Below, piece after piece: positions 9,572-18,797 of a DNA stretch of 64,000 nt (its first letter is position 1; each line of letters opens with the position of its first letter). The notes beneath the pieces are model-generated. The model saw only the letters and a list, made by a program, of their open reading frames with translations, did no database searches and was not told the DNA's origin. This stretch comes from Winogradskyella ursingii. Its GTDB lineage: Bacteria; Bacteroidota; Bacteroidia; Flavobacteriales; Flavobacteriaceae. The position numbers and the translations under genes were made by a program. Location: positions 1 through 64,000 of the forward strand of contig NZ_JABFDH010000002.1 of the NCBI RefSeq assembly GCF_013403975.1. Reading direction: 5' to 3'.

Positions 9572-11953
9572 ATGAAAAAATTCATTTTTTTATTACTCTT
9601 AGCAATTAATCTTACTGCTTGCCAAAGAGACTACGATAAAAAATTACAGACTTATCTCTATATACCTTCTAAAAGCTCAACGGTAATACAAATAAACGAG
9701 CTTAATGATTTTTTAAATGGCCAAATCAATCAAGAAATTATTAATGATATATATAATAAGGAGTTAAATACCTCATTTCAATTTCTAAAACACCTCACTC
9801 CTAGAGGGAAACTATACTTGTCTTTTATCGAAAATGATCAGAAAGCATCGGACTATCTAATACTCACACAAACTGACTCCACCTTATTTGTTAGAGATTC
9901 TATTTCTAATTTTATTTCTGAATCTTTCTCTGAAAAAGACATTGAAAAGGTACAAATTGACACAACCACCATATACATTAGAACGCTGAAAAACTTATTC
10001 GCAGCATCAAATAGTTTGGAGGTCATACAAACTCTTAAAAAAAACAATAAAAACAGCAGTCTCGAAAAACTCATAGAAACCACAAACAGTAAATCTGTGG
10101 CTTCTATTATTTTTAGAAATAACAAATCAGATTATTCAAAATTACTTTTTAATGTACTGGGAGATAGACAAGAAGTAACTAATTTTACTGTTTTAGATCT
10201 GGACTTCAGTGATACGAGTCTAAAATTCAATGGTGTTGTAAATTCAAAAGATTCCATTAAAACGATTCTTGATTGTTTTAAAAACACGAATCCTCAAAAA
10301 ATAAAAAGTATTGATGTTGTTTCTGATAATTCTAGTTCATTAACAGCTTTGAGTTATGACAACTTTGCAACTTTCAAAAAAAACCTGGATGAGCTATCAC
10401 CAACAAATAATGATACACTTCCCAATTTCTTAAATTACACGGATGAAATTGCCCTTGCAGAAATCCAAAGTAAAAAAGTCTTAGTTACGCATGCACTTGA
10501 CTCGAATCTAGCTTTTGAGGCTATAGAGGATAAATCTTTTCATGAAACATATCGCGATATCGATATTTATCTCAATGAAAATAACAGTTTTCTAGCATCT
10601 TATTTTCAACCAATCATAAGTTTTAGTGATGCCAATTATTTTATAGAGTATAATGATTTTTTGATTTTCGCCGAATCAACGGAATCCCTTAAATCGATTA
10701 TAAGTGATGTACTCAATGACAAGGTCCTATCTAAATCAAATGCTTTTCAAAATATTCAGAACAATCTAAGCAACGAGTCTTCATTATTTATATTTAAAGA
10801 TGCTGAAGCGTTGTCCGAGATTTTAAATGAAGACGTTAAAAACTATAATGCTAACGTTGTACAATTCGTTTATGAAAAAAATTATGCGTTGGTCAATGGT
10901 ATTTTTGAAAAATATAAAAAACGTTCAGCCAATAATGCAGTTGAAGAAAATTTTACGACTAAAATTGATGCAGATATATTATTTGCGCCTCAAAGTGTAA
11001 AAAATCATAATAGTAACACCAACGAAATTGTTGTTCAAGATATAAATAACGTCATCTATCTTATTTCTAGCTCTGGCAATATTCTATGGAAAAAACAATT
11101 ACAAAGTAAAATTCTGGGAAAGGTCGAACAGATAGATAGTTTTAAAAACGGTCGATTACAATTGGTTTTTGCAACAGAAAACAGTGTTTATGTTCTCGAT
11201 AGAAATGGTAAGGACGTTGGCGAGTTTCCACTTAAATTTCAAGACAAAATAACGCAGCCATTATCAGTTTTTGATTATGATAAAAGAAAAAATTATAGGC
11301 TTTTGGTTACCCAAGGAAATAATCTATTAATGTACGACGCTAAAGGCAAAAGAGTAACGGGTTTTGATTATAAAAGTGATGGTTTTGTAAACTCACAACC
11401 CAAACATTTTAGGATTGGCAGTAAAGATTACATTGCTTTTACAGCTGGTGAAAAACTAAAAATTTTAAATAGGCAAGGAAATATTAGAATTAACGTTACC
11501 GACAAGTTTAAATTCTCAGATAACGAGTTGTACTTATATCAAAATAAGTTTACAACCACTAACACACTCGGACAATTAATACAGGTAAGTACTTCGGGTA
11601 ATATAACTACCAAATCACTCAGTCTTTCTGAAAATCATCATATTGAGACCACGAGCAAGACATTGGTTACGCTTAACGATAATCGATTAAAAATTAGATC
11701 CAGAACTTTAGATTTAGATTTCGGAAACTATACATCTCCAAAAATTTTCTATCTCAACGATAAAATATACGTTTCCGTATCAGATTTACAAGCAAGCAAA
11801 GTTTATCTTTTTGATAGTCAAGCTCAACCGCTACCTAACTTTCCTGTGTTTGGCACCGCGGCTGCAGAACTACAAAAAACAGATGGAGAAAGCGGTTTAG
11901 AACTTATAACACAAAGCGATTCAAATACAGTCTTAGTTTACAAACTATACTAA
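9572..11953 (+). CDS. Lipoprotein with C-terminal PQQ-like beta-propeller
   Basis: A 793-residue lipoprotein (lipobox NLTAC, Cys17). The N-terminal 450 residues are unfamiliar, with features such as YLYIPSKSSTVIQINELNDF. From about residue 480 repeated units of the form VIYLISSSGNILWKKQL and SVYVLDRNGKDVGEFPL appear, typical of PQQ/WD40-like propeller blades. A TATATTTG box at 9544-9551 lies just upstream, 33 bp after rnhB, so it may have its own promoter. In flavobacterial genomes proteins like this are commonly next to rnhB; their role is unknown. Envelope scaffolding is only a guess. Confidence 0.6.
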   Translation: MKKFIFLLLLAINLTACQRDYDKKLQTYLYIPSKSSTVIQINELNDFLNGQINQEIINDIYNKELNTSFQFLKHLTPRGKLYLSFIENDQKASDYLILTQTDSTLFVRDSISNFISESFSEKDIEKVQIDTTTIYIRTLKNLFAASNSLEVIQTLKKNNKNSSLEKLIETTNSKSVASIIFRNNKSDYSKLLFNVLGDRQEVTNFTVLDLDFSDTSLKFNGVVNSKDSIKTILDCFKNTNPQKIKSIDVVSDNSSSLTALSYDNFATFKKNLDELSPTNNDTLPNFLNYTDEIALAEIQSKKVLVTHALDSNLAFEAIEDKSFHETYRDIDIYLNENNSFLASYFQPIISFSDANYFIEYNDFLIFAESTESLKSIISDVLNDKVLSKSNAFQNIQNNLSNESSLFIFKDAEALSEILNEDVKNYNANVVQFVYEKNYALVNGIFEKYKKRSANNAVEENFTTKIDADILFAPQSVKNHNSNTNEIVVQDINNVIYLISSSGNILWKKQLQSKILGKVEQIDSFKNGRLQLVFATENSVYVLDRNGKDVGEFPLKFQDKITQPLSVFDYDKRKNYRLLVTQGNNLLMYDAKGKRVTGFDYKSDGFVNSQPKHFRIGSKDYIAFTAGEKLKILNRQGNIRINVTDKFKFSDNELYLYQNKFTTTNTLGQLIQVSTSGNITTKSLSLSENHHIETTSKTLVTLNDNRLKIRSRTLDLDFGNYTSPKIFYLNDKIYVSVSDLQASKVYLFDSQAQPLPNFPVFGTAAAELQKTDGESGLELITQSDSNTVLVYKLY

Positions 11954-12035
11954 ATTTACAGCAGAATATACATTTTCATTTTTTGTTTACAATAGTTATT
12001 CTTAATTTTAGAAAGCTATTAATCAAACACTTACA

Positions 12036-13595
12036 ATGAAAAAATTCAACTCTCTCAAAAAAACAGGGCTTGCCATTGCGCTGTTCTTGTTTATTATCCC
12101 AAACCTTGATGCCCAAACCAAAAAACTGAAACGCCCAAAGAGCAGGGTCGGTATATCTAGCGTAGATAATTTTGTTCAAGAATCCTTTAACTTCTATGAT
12201 AAAGTATATAAATATGACGGTTACGCTGCGGCCAGGACACCATTAGAAGATGAAGACTTAGATGTTTTAGAAGAAGCACTAGAGGACATCACAATTCTCA
12301 GCGAAAGTGCACCAGACATTTTAAGCGATCTCGATGGTAAAGGAGCTTTAAAACAAGCAAAAGCAACACTTCAGATCAATCGTGCCAAAAAAGCTCTAAA
12401 ATATAGTATTACTACCGCAAAGGAGCTGATTATGGGAGAACGCGAGAGAGAAACTACTGATGAGGATAGGAATGCCGAGAGCGACAATAATGAAGACGAT
12501 GATTACAATGAAGAAATGGATGAAGGTACCTCTACTTCTGAAAATGACGATGATGCAGAACCAGATAACGTATCGGACGGATTAGAGGTTTACAGTAAAT
12601 ATGATTTTGTTCCTGGAGACAAAACCATCTTCTATGATGATTTTTCCCAAGATTTTGTAGGTGATTTACCGAGTCGGTGGAACACGAACGGTTCTGGTGC
12701 AATCGTAAAATTCAATAAAGTTGAAGGCAATTGGTTTGAGCTTAAAGCAGGTTATAGATTGTACGTAATTCCGGATATAAATGAACTGCCACAAGATTAC
12801 ACCATCGAATTCGATGTATTGACCTCAGGAATGGATAACCAAACCTCGTCTGGAGCCAAGCTTAGTGTTATTATTAGCGACACAAACGGCTTTAGTGAAG
12901 GACAAAAGCATTATGCGGCTGTATCTATACCATTAGGCCAATATGCGGCTTTTAACATTCGGGCTTTTAACACCTTTAATGGCAAATCAACCATAAACTC
13001 TTCATTAAGCGCAGATATTAGAGACGAAATAAAAAACCAACCGCACATTGCTATTTCCGTAACAAAAAAGCGCTACAGACTTTGGATAAACGAAGTAAAA
13101 TATGTTGATATACCTCGATTTATTGATCAGTTGGATGTACTTAATTATCTCAAATTTCACGCTTATGGCTTAAAGGATGGCGAAGAACGCGTGTTTATAA
13201 AAAATATAAAAGTCGCTGAAGGTGGTGTGGATTTAAGACGAAAATTATTGTCCGAAGGTAGAATTTCAACAAACGGTATTTTGTTCGATTCTGGCTCTGC
13301 AAAAATACAGCCGCAATCATTGGGCATTGTACGTCAGATTTCCCAAGTTTTAATGCAAGATTCAAATATTAAACTTAATATTATTGGTCACACGGATTCT
13401 GATGGATCGGACGAGTCCAATTTAAAACTATCCAAAGACAGAGCAGCCGCTGTTAAAGATGCTCTAGTGAACATTTACAATATTTCTTCAGACAGACTTA
13501 CCACAGATGGCAAAGGGGAAAGCCAACCTGTTGGAGATAATACCACTGCAGACGGTAAAGCACAAAACAGACGTGTGGAATTTGTAAAAATCTAA
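12036..13595 (+). CDS. OmpA-family outer-membrane protein with acidic linker
   Basis: A 519-residue exported protein: signal peptide 1-26 (LDA before QTKK); a helical segment to about 136; a very acidic linker at 137-182 dominated by D, E, N and S; a beta-sandwich region about 190-400 (FYDDFSQDFVGDLPSRW..., resembling a laminin-G/concanavalin-like fold); and a C-terminal OmpA peptidoglycan-binding domain (ILFDSGSAKI, GHTDSDGSDESNLKLSKDRA, QNRRVEF). It probably anchors the outer membrane to peptidoglycan. A terminator follows at 13628-13654. Confidence 0.85.
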   Translation: MKKFNSLKKTGLAIALFLFIIPNLDAQTKKLKRPKSRVGISSVDNFVQESFNFYDKVYKYDGYAAARTPLEDEDLDVLEEALEDITILSESAPDILSDLDGKGALKQAKATLQINRAKKALKYSITTAKELIMGERERETTDEDRNAESDNNEDDDYNEEMDEGTSTSENDDDAEPDNVSDGLEVYSKYDFVPGDKTIFYDDFSQDFVGDLPSRWNTNGSGAIVKFNKVEGNWFELKAGYRLYVIPDINELPQDYTIEFDVLTSGMDNQTSSGAKLSVIISDTNGFSEGQKHYAAVSIPLGQYAAFNIRAFNTFNGKSTINSSLSADIRDEIKNQPHIAISVTKKRYRLWINEVKYVDIPRFIDQLDVLNYLKFHAYGLKDGEERVFIKNIKVAEGGVDLRRKLLSEGRISTNGILFDSGSAKIQPQSLGIVRQISQVLMQDSNIKLNIIGHTDSDGSDESNLKLSKDRAAAVKDALVNIYNISSDRLTTDGKGESQPVGDNTTADGKAQNRRVEFVKI

Positions 13596-13627
13596 ACCCA
13601 ACCAAATCTAAAGTCCTTGAATCATTA

Positions 13628-13654
13628 AACGCCAAATTTACTTTGGCGTTTTTT
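13628..13654 (+). terminator. Rho-independent terminator
   Basis: AACGCCAAA and TTTGGCGTT form a 9-bp stem with a 5-base loop followed by T's, 33 bp after the OmpA-family stop codon. Confidence 0.9.
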
Positions 13655-13663
13655 AGTATTCAA

Positions 13664-13692
13664 TTGTTGGTTTTTGTAGTATTGTAATTTTG
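13664..13692 (+). promoter_or_regulatory. Promoter of the nucleoid-associated protein gene
   Basis: TTG at 13664-13666, an 18-base spacer, and TAATTTTG at 13685-13692 match the flavobacterial consensus. The gene starts 67 bp downstream. Confidence 0.65.
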
Positions 13693-13759
13693 ATAGAACA
13701 ATCACTTTATAAGGTTTTCAAAACATAACAATTTTAAATTTTCACCTCTCCATCTACCT

Positions 13760-14809
13760 ATGATCAAACGACAGAAAGCATCAATTAAAAGCTGCATTAT
13801 CCATAAGGTTGGCAACAAGTTTAATGGTACGAAAAACGCATTTTCAGATGCAAAAGTAGATTTTGACGAAGCCACTTACAACTTAATGCTACCCTATCTT
13901 TTAAAGCCATTTGTAAGCGTTGCAGAAAGCTACCGATTTCACCACCACAGCGATGTTGGTCTCAATGAGATTAACACCTATGCAGATCAATTATTTAAAG
14001 AGGAAACCGATTTTGTGGAAGTGTCAAAACACATAGCTACGCACTTATTTGAGCAGAGTAATTCTGCACAAATTAAAACGGGAGATGTATTAGTTTGCCT
14101 TTTTGAAAACGTACAATACGAAGATTATTTTACGGATGCCATCGGCATTTTTAAAATTGAAAACAAAACTGAGTTTTTTCAGACCTATTTAGAAAGTGGC
14201 AATTACGATATTTTGGTACAGAAAGGAATACAGGCCAAGAAAGTCGATAAAGGATGTTTGATTTTAAACACTTCGGACATGGAAGGAAAAATAGTATTCA
14301 GTGTCGATAATAATACGTACGATACACAATATTGGATCAAGAGTTTTCTAAATATTAAATATCCTGATGACAGCAATCAACATACTAAAAATTGCATCGA
14401 GCTTTGCCGCGAATTCTCAAAGGAAGTATTACAACCAAATTTTGGTGGACAAGCACAAAGTAATTTCCTGGCAAATACAGTAGATTTTTTCAAGGAAAAT
14501 GAAATTGTAAATATTGATACTTTTAAGGAAGAAGTGTTTGACGAAGAAGACCAAATTCAGCTATTCGAAGATTACAAGAAAAGTTACGAATCTGAAAACA
14601 AAATCCTAATTCGTAACCAATTTGACGTCTCGGAAATTGCTTTAAAAAAGCAAAAGCAAAAAATCAAAACGGAAATAAAACTGGATACCAATATCCAAAT
14701 TAAACTCGACGTGGATGCACCAGACGCTTCTGCGGAATACCTAGAGCGTGGTTACGACGAAGAAAAGAAAATGCATTTTTATAAGGTGTTTTTTAATGAT
14801 GAGTCTTAA
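13760..14809 (+). CDS. Nucleoid-associated protein, NdpA/YejK (NA37) family
   Basis: A 349-residue protein of the 37-kDa nucleoid-associated family. Typical features are the early SCIIHKVGN and LLKPF blocks, and a central TGDVLVCLFENVQYEDYFTDAIGIFKIENK segment. E. coli YejK binds the nucleoid, but its molecular role is poorly defined. It is monocistronic, with its own promoter and a following palindrome. The C-terminus ends YKVFFNDES. Confidence 0.85.
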   Translation: MIKRQKASIKSCIIHKVGNKFNGTKNAFSDAKVDFDEATYNLMLPYLLKPFVSVAESYRFHHHSDVGLNEINTYADQLFKEETDFVEVSKHIATHLFEQSNSAQIKTGDVLVCLFENVQYEDYFTDAIGIFKIENKTEFFQTYLESGNYDILVQKGIQAKKVDKGCLILNTSDMEGKIVFSVDNNTYDTQYWIKSFLNIKYPDDSNQHTKNCIELCREFSKEVLQPNFGGQAQSNFLANTVDFFKENEIVNIDTFKEEVFDEEDQIQLFEDYKKSYESENKILIRNQFDVSEIALKKQKQKIKTEIKLDTNIQIKLDVDAPDASAEYLERGYDEEKKMHFYKVFFNDES

Positions 14810-14829
14810 TTTTACTTTGTAAAATTAAG
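14805..14829. terminator. AT-rich palindrome, possible bidirectional terminator
   Basis: CTTAATTTTAC and GTAAAATTAAG form a perfect 11-bp stem with a 3-base loop, overlapping the stop codon at 14807-14809. It lies between convergent genes, but its low GC makes it a weak terminator. Confidence 0.4.
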
Positions 14830-14887
14830 ATGCTAATTTAGTCTAACGTCTGACATAAGTCATTGAAACGGACTCATATCACTAAAA

Positions 14888-15586
14888 TTAAACGAAACTC
14901 GCCTCAAAAAGCTCACCAAAATGCTTCAACAACTTCCGCTTAACCTCAGCTTCTTCCACCTTATCGACTCCCAATTCAACATTTAAAGAGGTAACAGCTT
15001 TTCCGCGAATACCACAAGGAATAATATTATCAAAATAGCCTAAATCCGCATTCACATTAAGTGCAAAACCATGCATGGTCACCCAACGGCTAGCTCTTAC
15101 ACCCATAGCACAAATTTTCCGAGCAAACGGTGTACCGACATCTAACCACACACCTGTTTCACCAGGACTACGCTCAGTTTTTAGGCCGTATTCAGCTAAA
15201 GTGAGGATAATCATTTCCTCTAAAAATCTAAGGTATTTATGGATGTCTGTAAAAAAATTATCCAAATCTAAAATAGGGTAACCCACTATTTGCCCCGGAC
15301 CGTGATAAGTAATATCTCCACCTCTATTTATTTTGTAAAATGTGGCGTTTTTTTCTTTGAGTTGATGCTCATTTAAAAGTAAATTAGAGAGATCTCCGCT
15401 TTTACCTAAAGTATAAACATGCGGATGCTCTACAAACAGAAAATGATTATCAGTTTCTAGGCCTGCATCTTCCCTTCTATTTCTAATTTTAGTATCTAAA
15501 ATGGCCTTAAAAAGGGTTTCTTGATAATCCCAAGTGTTCTTAAAATCTTTAGTGCCTAGATCTTGAAGCTGTACAGTTTTATTCAT
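14888..15586 (-). CDS. lipB: Octanoyltransferase LipB
   Basis: A 232-residue LipB, which moves octanoate from acyl carrier protein to lipoyl domains in the cytoplasm. The family signature RGGDITYHGPGQ is at 88-99, the catalytic lysine is K157 (RKICAMGVR) and the acyl-thioester cysteine is C191 (IPCGI). The product would serve the lipoyl E2 encoded at 38639. Its start overlaps the end of the upstream lipoprotein gene by 8 bp, so the two are translationally coupled. Confidence 0.96.
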   Translation of the reverse strand: MNKTVQLQDLGTKDFKNTWDYQETLFKAILDTKIRNRREDAGLETDNHFLFVEHPHVYTLGKSGDLSNLLLNEHQLKEKNATFYKINRGGDITYHGPGQIVGYPILDLDNFFTDIHKYLRFLEEMIILTLAEYGLKTERSPGETGVWLDVGTPFARKICAMGVRASRWVTMHGFALNVNADLGYFDNIIPCGIRGKAVTSLNVELGVDKVEEAEVKRKLLKHFGELFEASFV

Positions 15587-16382
15587 CTACAAATTCCACG
15601 TTCACATCCAACAATTTTGGATTTTTAATAAAGTCTAGCCAATTGGCCCTATAACTAACAGTTTTTCTATCAGCTGAGATTTCAGCCCCTTCAAAAGACA
15701 CCGATTTTACGGCTTTCGGGAAGGTTAATTTTACGTTATAGTATGATTCTTCAAAATATTTTATAAATTCTTTATCACCTTCATCGGTTTCATCGAACAA
15801 CTCTTCCATAACTTCTTCACTTTCTTCAGTTACACTCACCATAGTAGTTCTTGAAAATCCATCTGTGGTAAGATCATACCTCACAGTGCTATCATCGGTA
15901 CCCATAAATTTCCCCAAAGGAGAGCCACTTTTCATAGCTTCTAGCTGGTCGCCTTGTTGATTAAGGCTTTGTACTTTTTTTATTTTATCCTGTATGTTTT
16001 TTAAATCTTCAATAGATTCAAACTTCATTCCTATCCCAATATCCATTATCCCAGCATCTTCGTCCAATTTCATGTTCATGAACATATTTCTCACAGCTTC
16101 CATGGCTAATTGTTTCTTTTCTGGTAAACTAGCAATACTATCCTTGTAGGTTGCCATAATATCTGCAAACACCATGGTAGTATCCATTACCTCACCTTTT
16201 TCTTTGTTTTCATCATTTGAGTTGTCGCCACCCATCGCATCATTAAATGCCTGCATGGCATCACCCATTTGATATTTAACTAAATATTCACCAGAATTAT
16301 CACTGTTAAAAACAATGGATTCGGTAACATTACAGCTCGTAAAAACACAAGCCAAGGCCAATAAAAAAATAATGTTTTTCAT
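15579..16382 (-). CDS. Lipoprotein of unknown function, coupled to lipB
   Basis: A lipoprotein of about 267 residues whose most likely start is the ATG at 16382, giving MKNIIFLLALACVFTSC with Cys17 as lipidation site; an in-frame ATG seven codons upstream (16403) is less likely because it breaks the signal peptide. The mature part contains an acidic, asparagine-rich stretch (GGDNSNDENKEKGE) and a beta-rich C-terminal half. Flavobacteria often have such a gene before lipB, but no function is known to me. Confidence 0.65.
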   Translation of the reverse strand: MKNIIFLLALACVFTSCNVTESIVFNSDNSGEYLVKYQMGDAMQAFNDAMGGDNSNDENKEKGEVMDTTMVFADIMATYKDSIASLPEKKQLAMEAVRNMFMNMKLDEDAGIMDIGIGMKFESIEDLKNIQDKIKKVQSLNQQGDQLEAMKSGSPLGKFMGTDDSTVRYDLTTDGFSRTTMVSVTEESEEVMEELFDETDEGDKEFIKYFEESYYNVKLTFPKAVKSVSFEGAEISADRKTVSYRANWLDFIKNPKLLDVNVEFVDE

Positions 16383-16420
16383 TTTGAAATCTTGATTTTT
16401 CACAAAACAAAGATAGGGAT

Positions 16421-16579
16421 TTATCGCTCAGGATTATTGAGAATAACCAATGCTGCAATTACGCCTGGCACCCAACCGCAAAGCCATAGTAAAAATGTGA
16501 TGAAGATTGAGCCGCAACCTTTGTCAAGTACGGCCAAAGGTGGGCAAATAATAGACAGTATAACACGCCATATACTCAT
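16421..16579 (-). CDS. YqaE/Pmp3-family small membrane protein
   Basis: A 52-residue hydrophobic peptide starting MSIWRVILSIICPPLAVLDKG and ending with a second membrane segment (WVPGVIAALVIL). The ICPPLAV motif, the two-helix hairpin and the overall length are diagnostic of the Pmp3/YqaE family, associated with membrane potential and stress in other organisms. The ATG at 16579 is chosen over an in-frame start 72 bp upstream because the family begins directly at the first helix. Confidence 0.88.
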   Translation of the reverse strand: MSIWRVILSIICPPLAVLDKGCGSIFITFLLWLCGWVPGVIAALVILNNPER

Positions 16580-16689
16580 AGTTTCGTTTTTTGATTTTGA
16601 TGTATTTATATGTCGACAATTCGTCTTATTTGTTACACTTTTAAAATGCAACTATTTCATAGTCAACTAAAATTATGTAGTTTCGTTTT

Positions 16690-17745
16690 ATGCGTTTTAA
16701 AATTCTGTTATTGCTTTTATTTATTGCGGCCAACTGCCGAGCACAATATTCCTTTTCAGGACAAATAAATCCTGATGAGTGGCAAAACGCAGTCTATCTT
16801 TCTGTAGTTGAAGATTATCGCAAAATGTCCGGTGTCTATTCCGAACAAATTATCGCAAAAACTATAGCAGATTCGACAGGTTATTTTGAATTTAAAGGTG
16901 ATATGTTAGATGCTGATAATAGAATTTACCGCATCCACGTGGACAAGTGCTCTGATATTCAACAGGACTTTAATCACTTTAATGGCCATTGCAGCGATAG
17001 CGAAGAACTGTTGTTTGTTGCAAATAATTCAGACGTCTTAAAACTGCCTGTTACGTTTGGCAATCAAGTGTTTTGTAGCATTGATTCGAGTAACCCAAAA
17101 GCTAATGTTTTTGTAAAAATCGATTCGCTCAAAAACGATATGCGATTTGCTTACAGCGAAATTCGAAGCGAGGCTAACCGAAAACTCAACAATAAAAAAT
17201 GGTTTAAAAACTTGCAGAATTTTGGTAAATCTTTGAATGAACCTTTAGCGTAACTAAACATTTATGCTTACCTCTCTGATAGAACAAGTGATTTACATAA
17301 CTATTACGTAAAAGATCTAAAAACCAATACTTATTACGACGATTTAAAAGAAAGATTAGAAATCACTTACCCAAATGCGGCATATACCAAACAGTATATA
17401 GATGAACTAAATGCAGACCGATACATGTTGGCAGCATCAGATGAAAATTCAGAACTAAGTTGGAATTTTTATTTGATATCGTTCTTAATTATTTCTTTGA
17501 TCGCAAATACTTTGTTATTTCTTCACATACACAAAATCAGGCAATCCAAAACTGAAGATTTAAAACAACGATTGTCCAAACAAGAACAAGTCGTTTTAGA
17601 GCAAATTCTTCAAAATAAAACTAATAAAGATATTGCAGAAGATCTTTTTTTGAGTGTAAGTACTGTAAAAACACATATTAATAATATCTACAAAAAGCTC
17701 AATGTACAATCTCGCGATGATGCAAAATCACTCTTTATTAAATAA
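16690..17745 (+). pseudogene. LuxR-type transmembrane regulator interrupted by an in-frame TAA
   Basis: The frame starting MRFKILLLLLF (signal peptide, then a periplasmic domain) stops at TAA 17251-17253 after NEPLA. The same frame continues without a break (LNIYAYLSDRTSDLHNYYVKDL) to a membrane helix at about codons 257-277 and a LuxR/GerE helix-turn-helix (KTNKDIAEDLFLSVSTVKTH) ending at 17745. The whole is a 351-codon one-membrane-pass regulator; a single C-to-T change (CAA glutamine to TAA) would explain the break. The distal half has an ATG at 17425 and could still give a membrane-bound DNA-binding fragment. It could also be a sequencing error. Confidence 0.75.
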
Positions 17746-17852
17746 TTACAAAATTCAACCTAGGGTCTAGTACCTATTTCAAACCTTTCATTTTGAAAAT
17801 TTTCAATTGATTTTTTGAGTTTTGATTTCTAATCATTCAAAATATCAAAAAA

Positions 17853-18740
17853 ATGAAAATCATCTATTTTCTTATAGGACTATGCATGTTTCAGTTCTGT
17901 TTAAATGCACAACATCTTAACAGGGAAATTTCCACGGTAAACCAATACCCCTACTTATTGGGAAAAATTGACAAAAGTGGATTGGAAAGAGAAAATTACG
18001 CCTCTTGGTTTAATGCAAATTATGAAGACTACCAACCTAACAACACCATTATTTCTGAGTTTGCTTCAAAATTAAAATCTTACGAAATTAAACTGTTTAT
18101 GGGTACTTGGTGTGGAGATAGCAAAAGGGAAGTACCAAGGTTTTATAAGATTTTAGAAACTGCCAACTTTCCAATGAAACAACTCACTTTAGTGGCAGTA
18201 AGTCGTGAACCAAAGATGTATAAACAAAGCCCAGAGCATGAAGACGCCGGACTAAATATCCATAGAGTCCCTACAGTGATCTTTTTTAAAAATGGAAAGG
18301 AAGTAAATCGGATCGTGGAGCAACCTGTATTAAGCTTAGAGGAAGATATTAAAAAGATTATTATCACAAACGACTATGAACCCAACAATAAAATAGTAAG
18401 CGTTATAGATGAAATTCTGAAATCAAAAGGCACCAAAGGACTCAAAAGAGAGAGCGAAAAACTACTTAAAGCTTATGAAGGCAAAGTGAGCAATATGTAT
18501 GAGTTGAACACCTACGGTCGAATTTTACATGGCACTAATCGTACAGAAGAAGCCATTGCTGTATATAGATTCAACACCATACTATTCCCAAATGATTCTA
18601 AAACCTATATGAGCTTGGCAAATATCTTAGGCGCGAGCGGTCAGAAAAATAAGGCGATTAAAGTTTTGGAAAATGCCCTATTAAAATTACCAAATAATAA
18701 AGATTTAAAGGAAAATTTAAAGGCTATTAAATCGAATTGA
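17853..18740 (+). CDS. Secreted thioredoxin-like protein with TPR tail
   Basis: A 295-residue exported protein. Signal peptide 1-19; thioredoxin fold about 60-175 with GTWCGDS at 84-90 in place of the usual WCxxC, and a VPTVIFF cis-proline loop; C-terminal TPR-like helices about 205-290 (TEEAIAVYRFNTILFPNDS). With only one active-site cysteine it is unlikely to be a classical dithiol oxidoreductase; a monothiol or binding role is an inference. Confidence 0.7.
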   Translation: MKIIYFLIGLCMFQFCLNAQHLNREISTVNQYPYLLGKIDKSGLERENYASWFNANYEDYQPNNTIISEFASKLKSYEIKLFMGTWCGDSKREVPRFYKILETANFPMKQLTLVAVSREPKMYKQSPEHEDAGLNIHRVPTVIFFKNGKEVNRIVEQPVLSLEEDIKKIIITNDYEPNNKIVSVIDEILKSKGTKGLKRESEKLLKAYEGKVSNMYELNTYGRILHGTNRTEEAIAVYRFNTILFPNDSKTYMSLANILGASGQKNKAIKVLENALLKLPNNKDLKENLKAIKSN

Positions 18741-18797
18741 AAACATATTCCCTAATTCTTGTAAATAATGTAATTTTGCACTTCTAAAATCAAAAGA

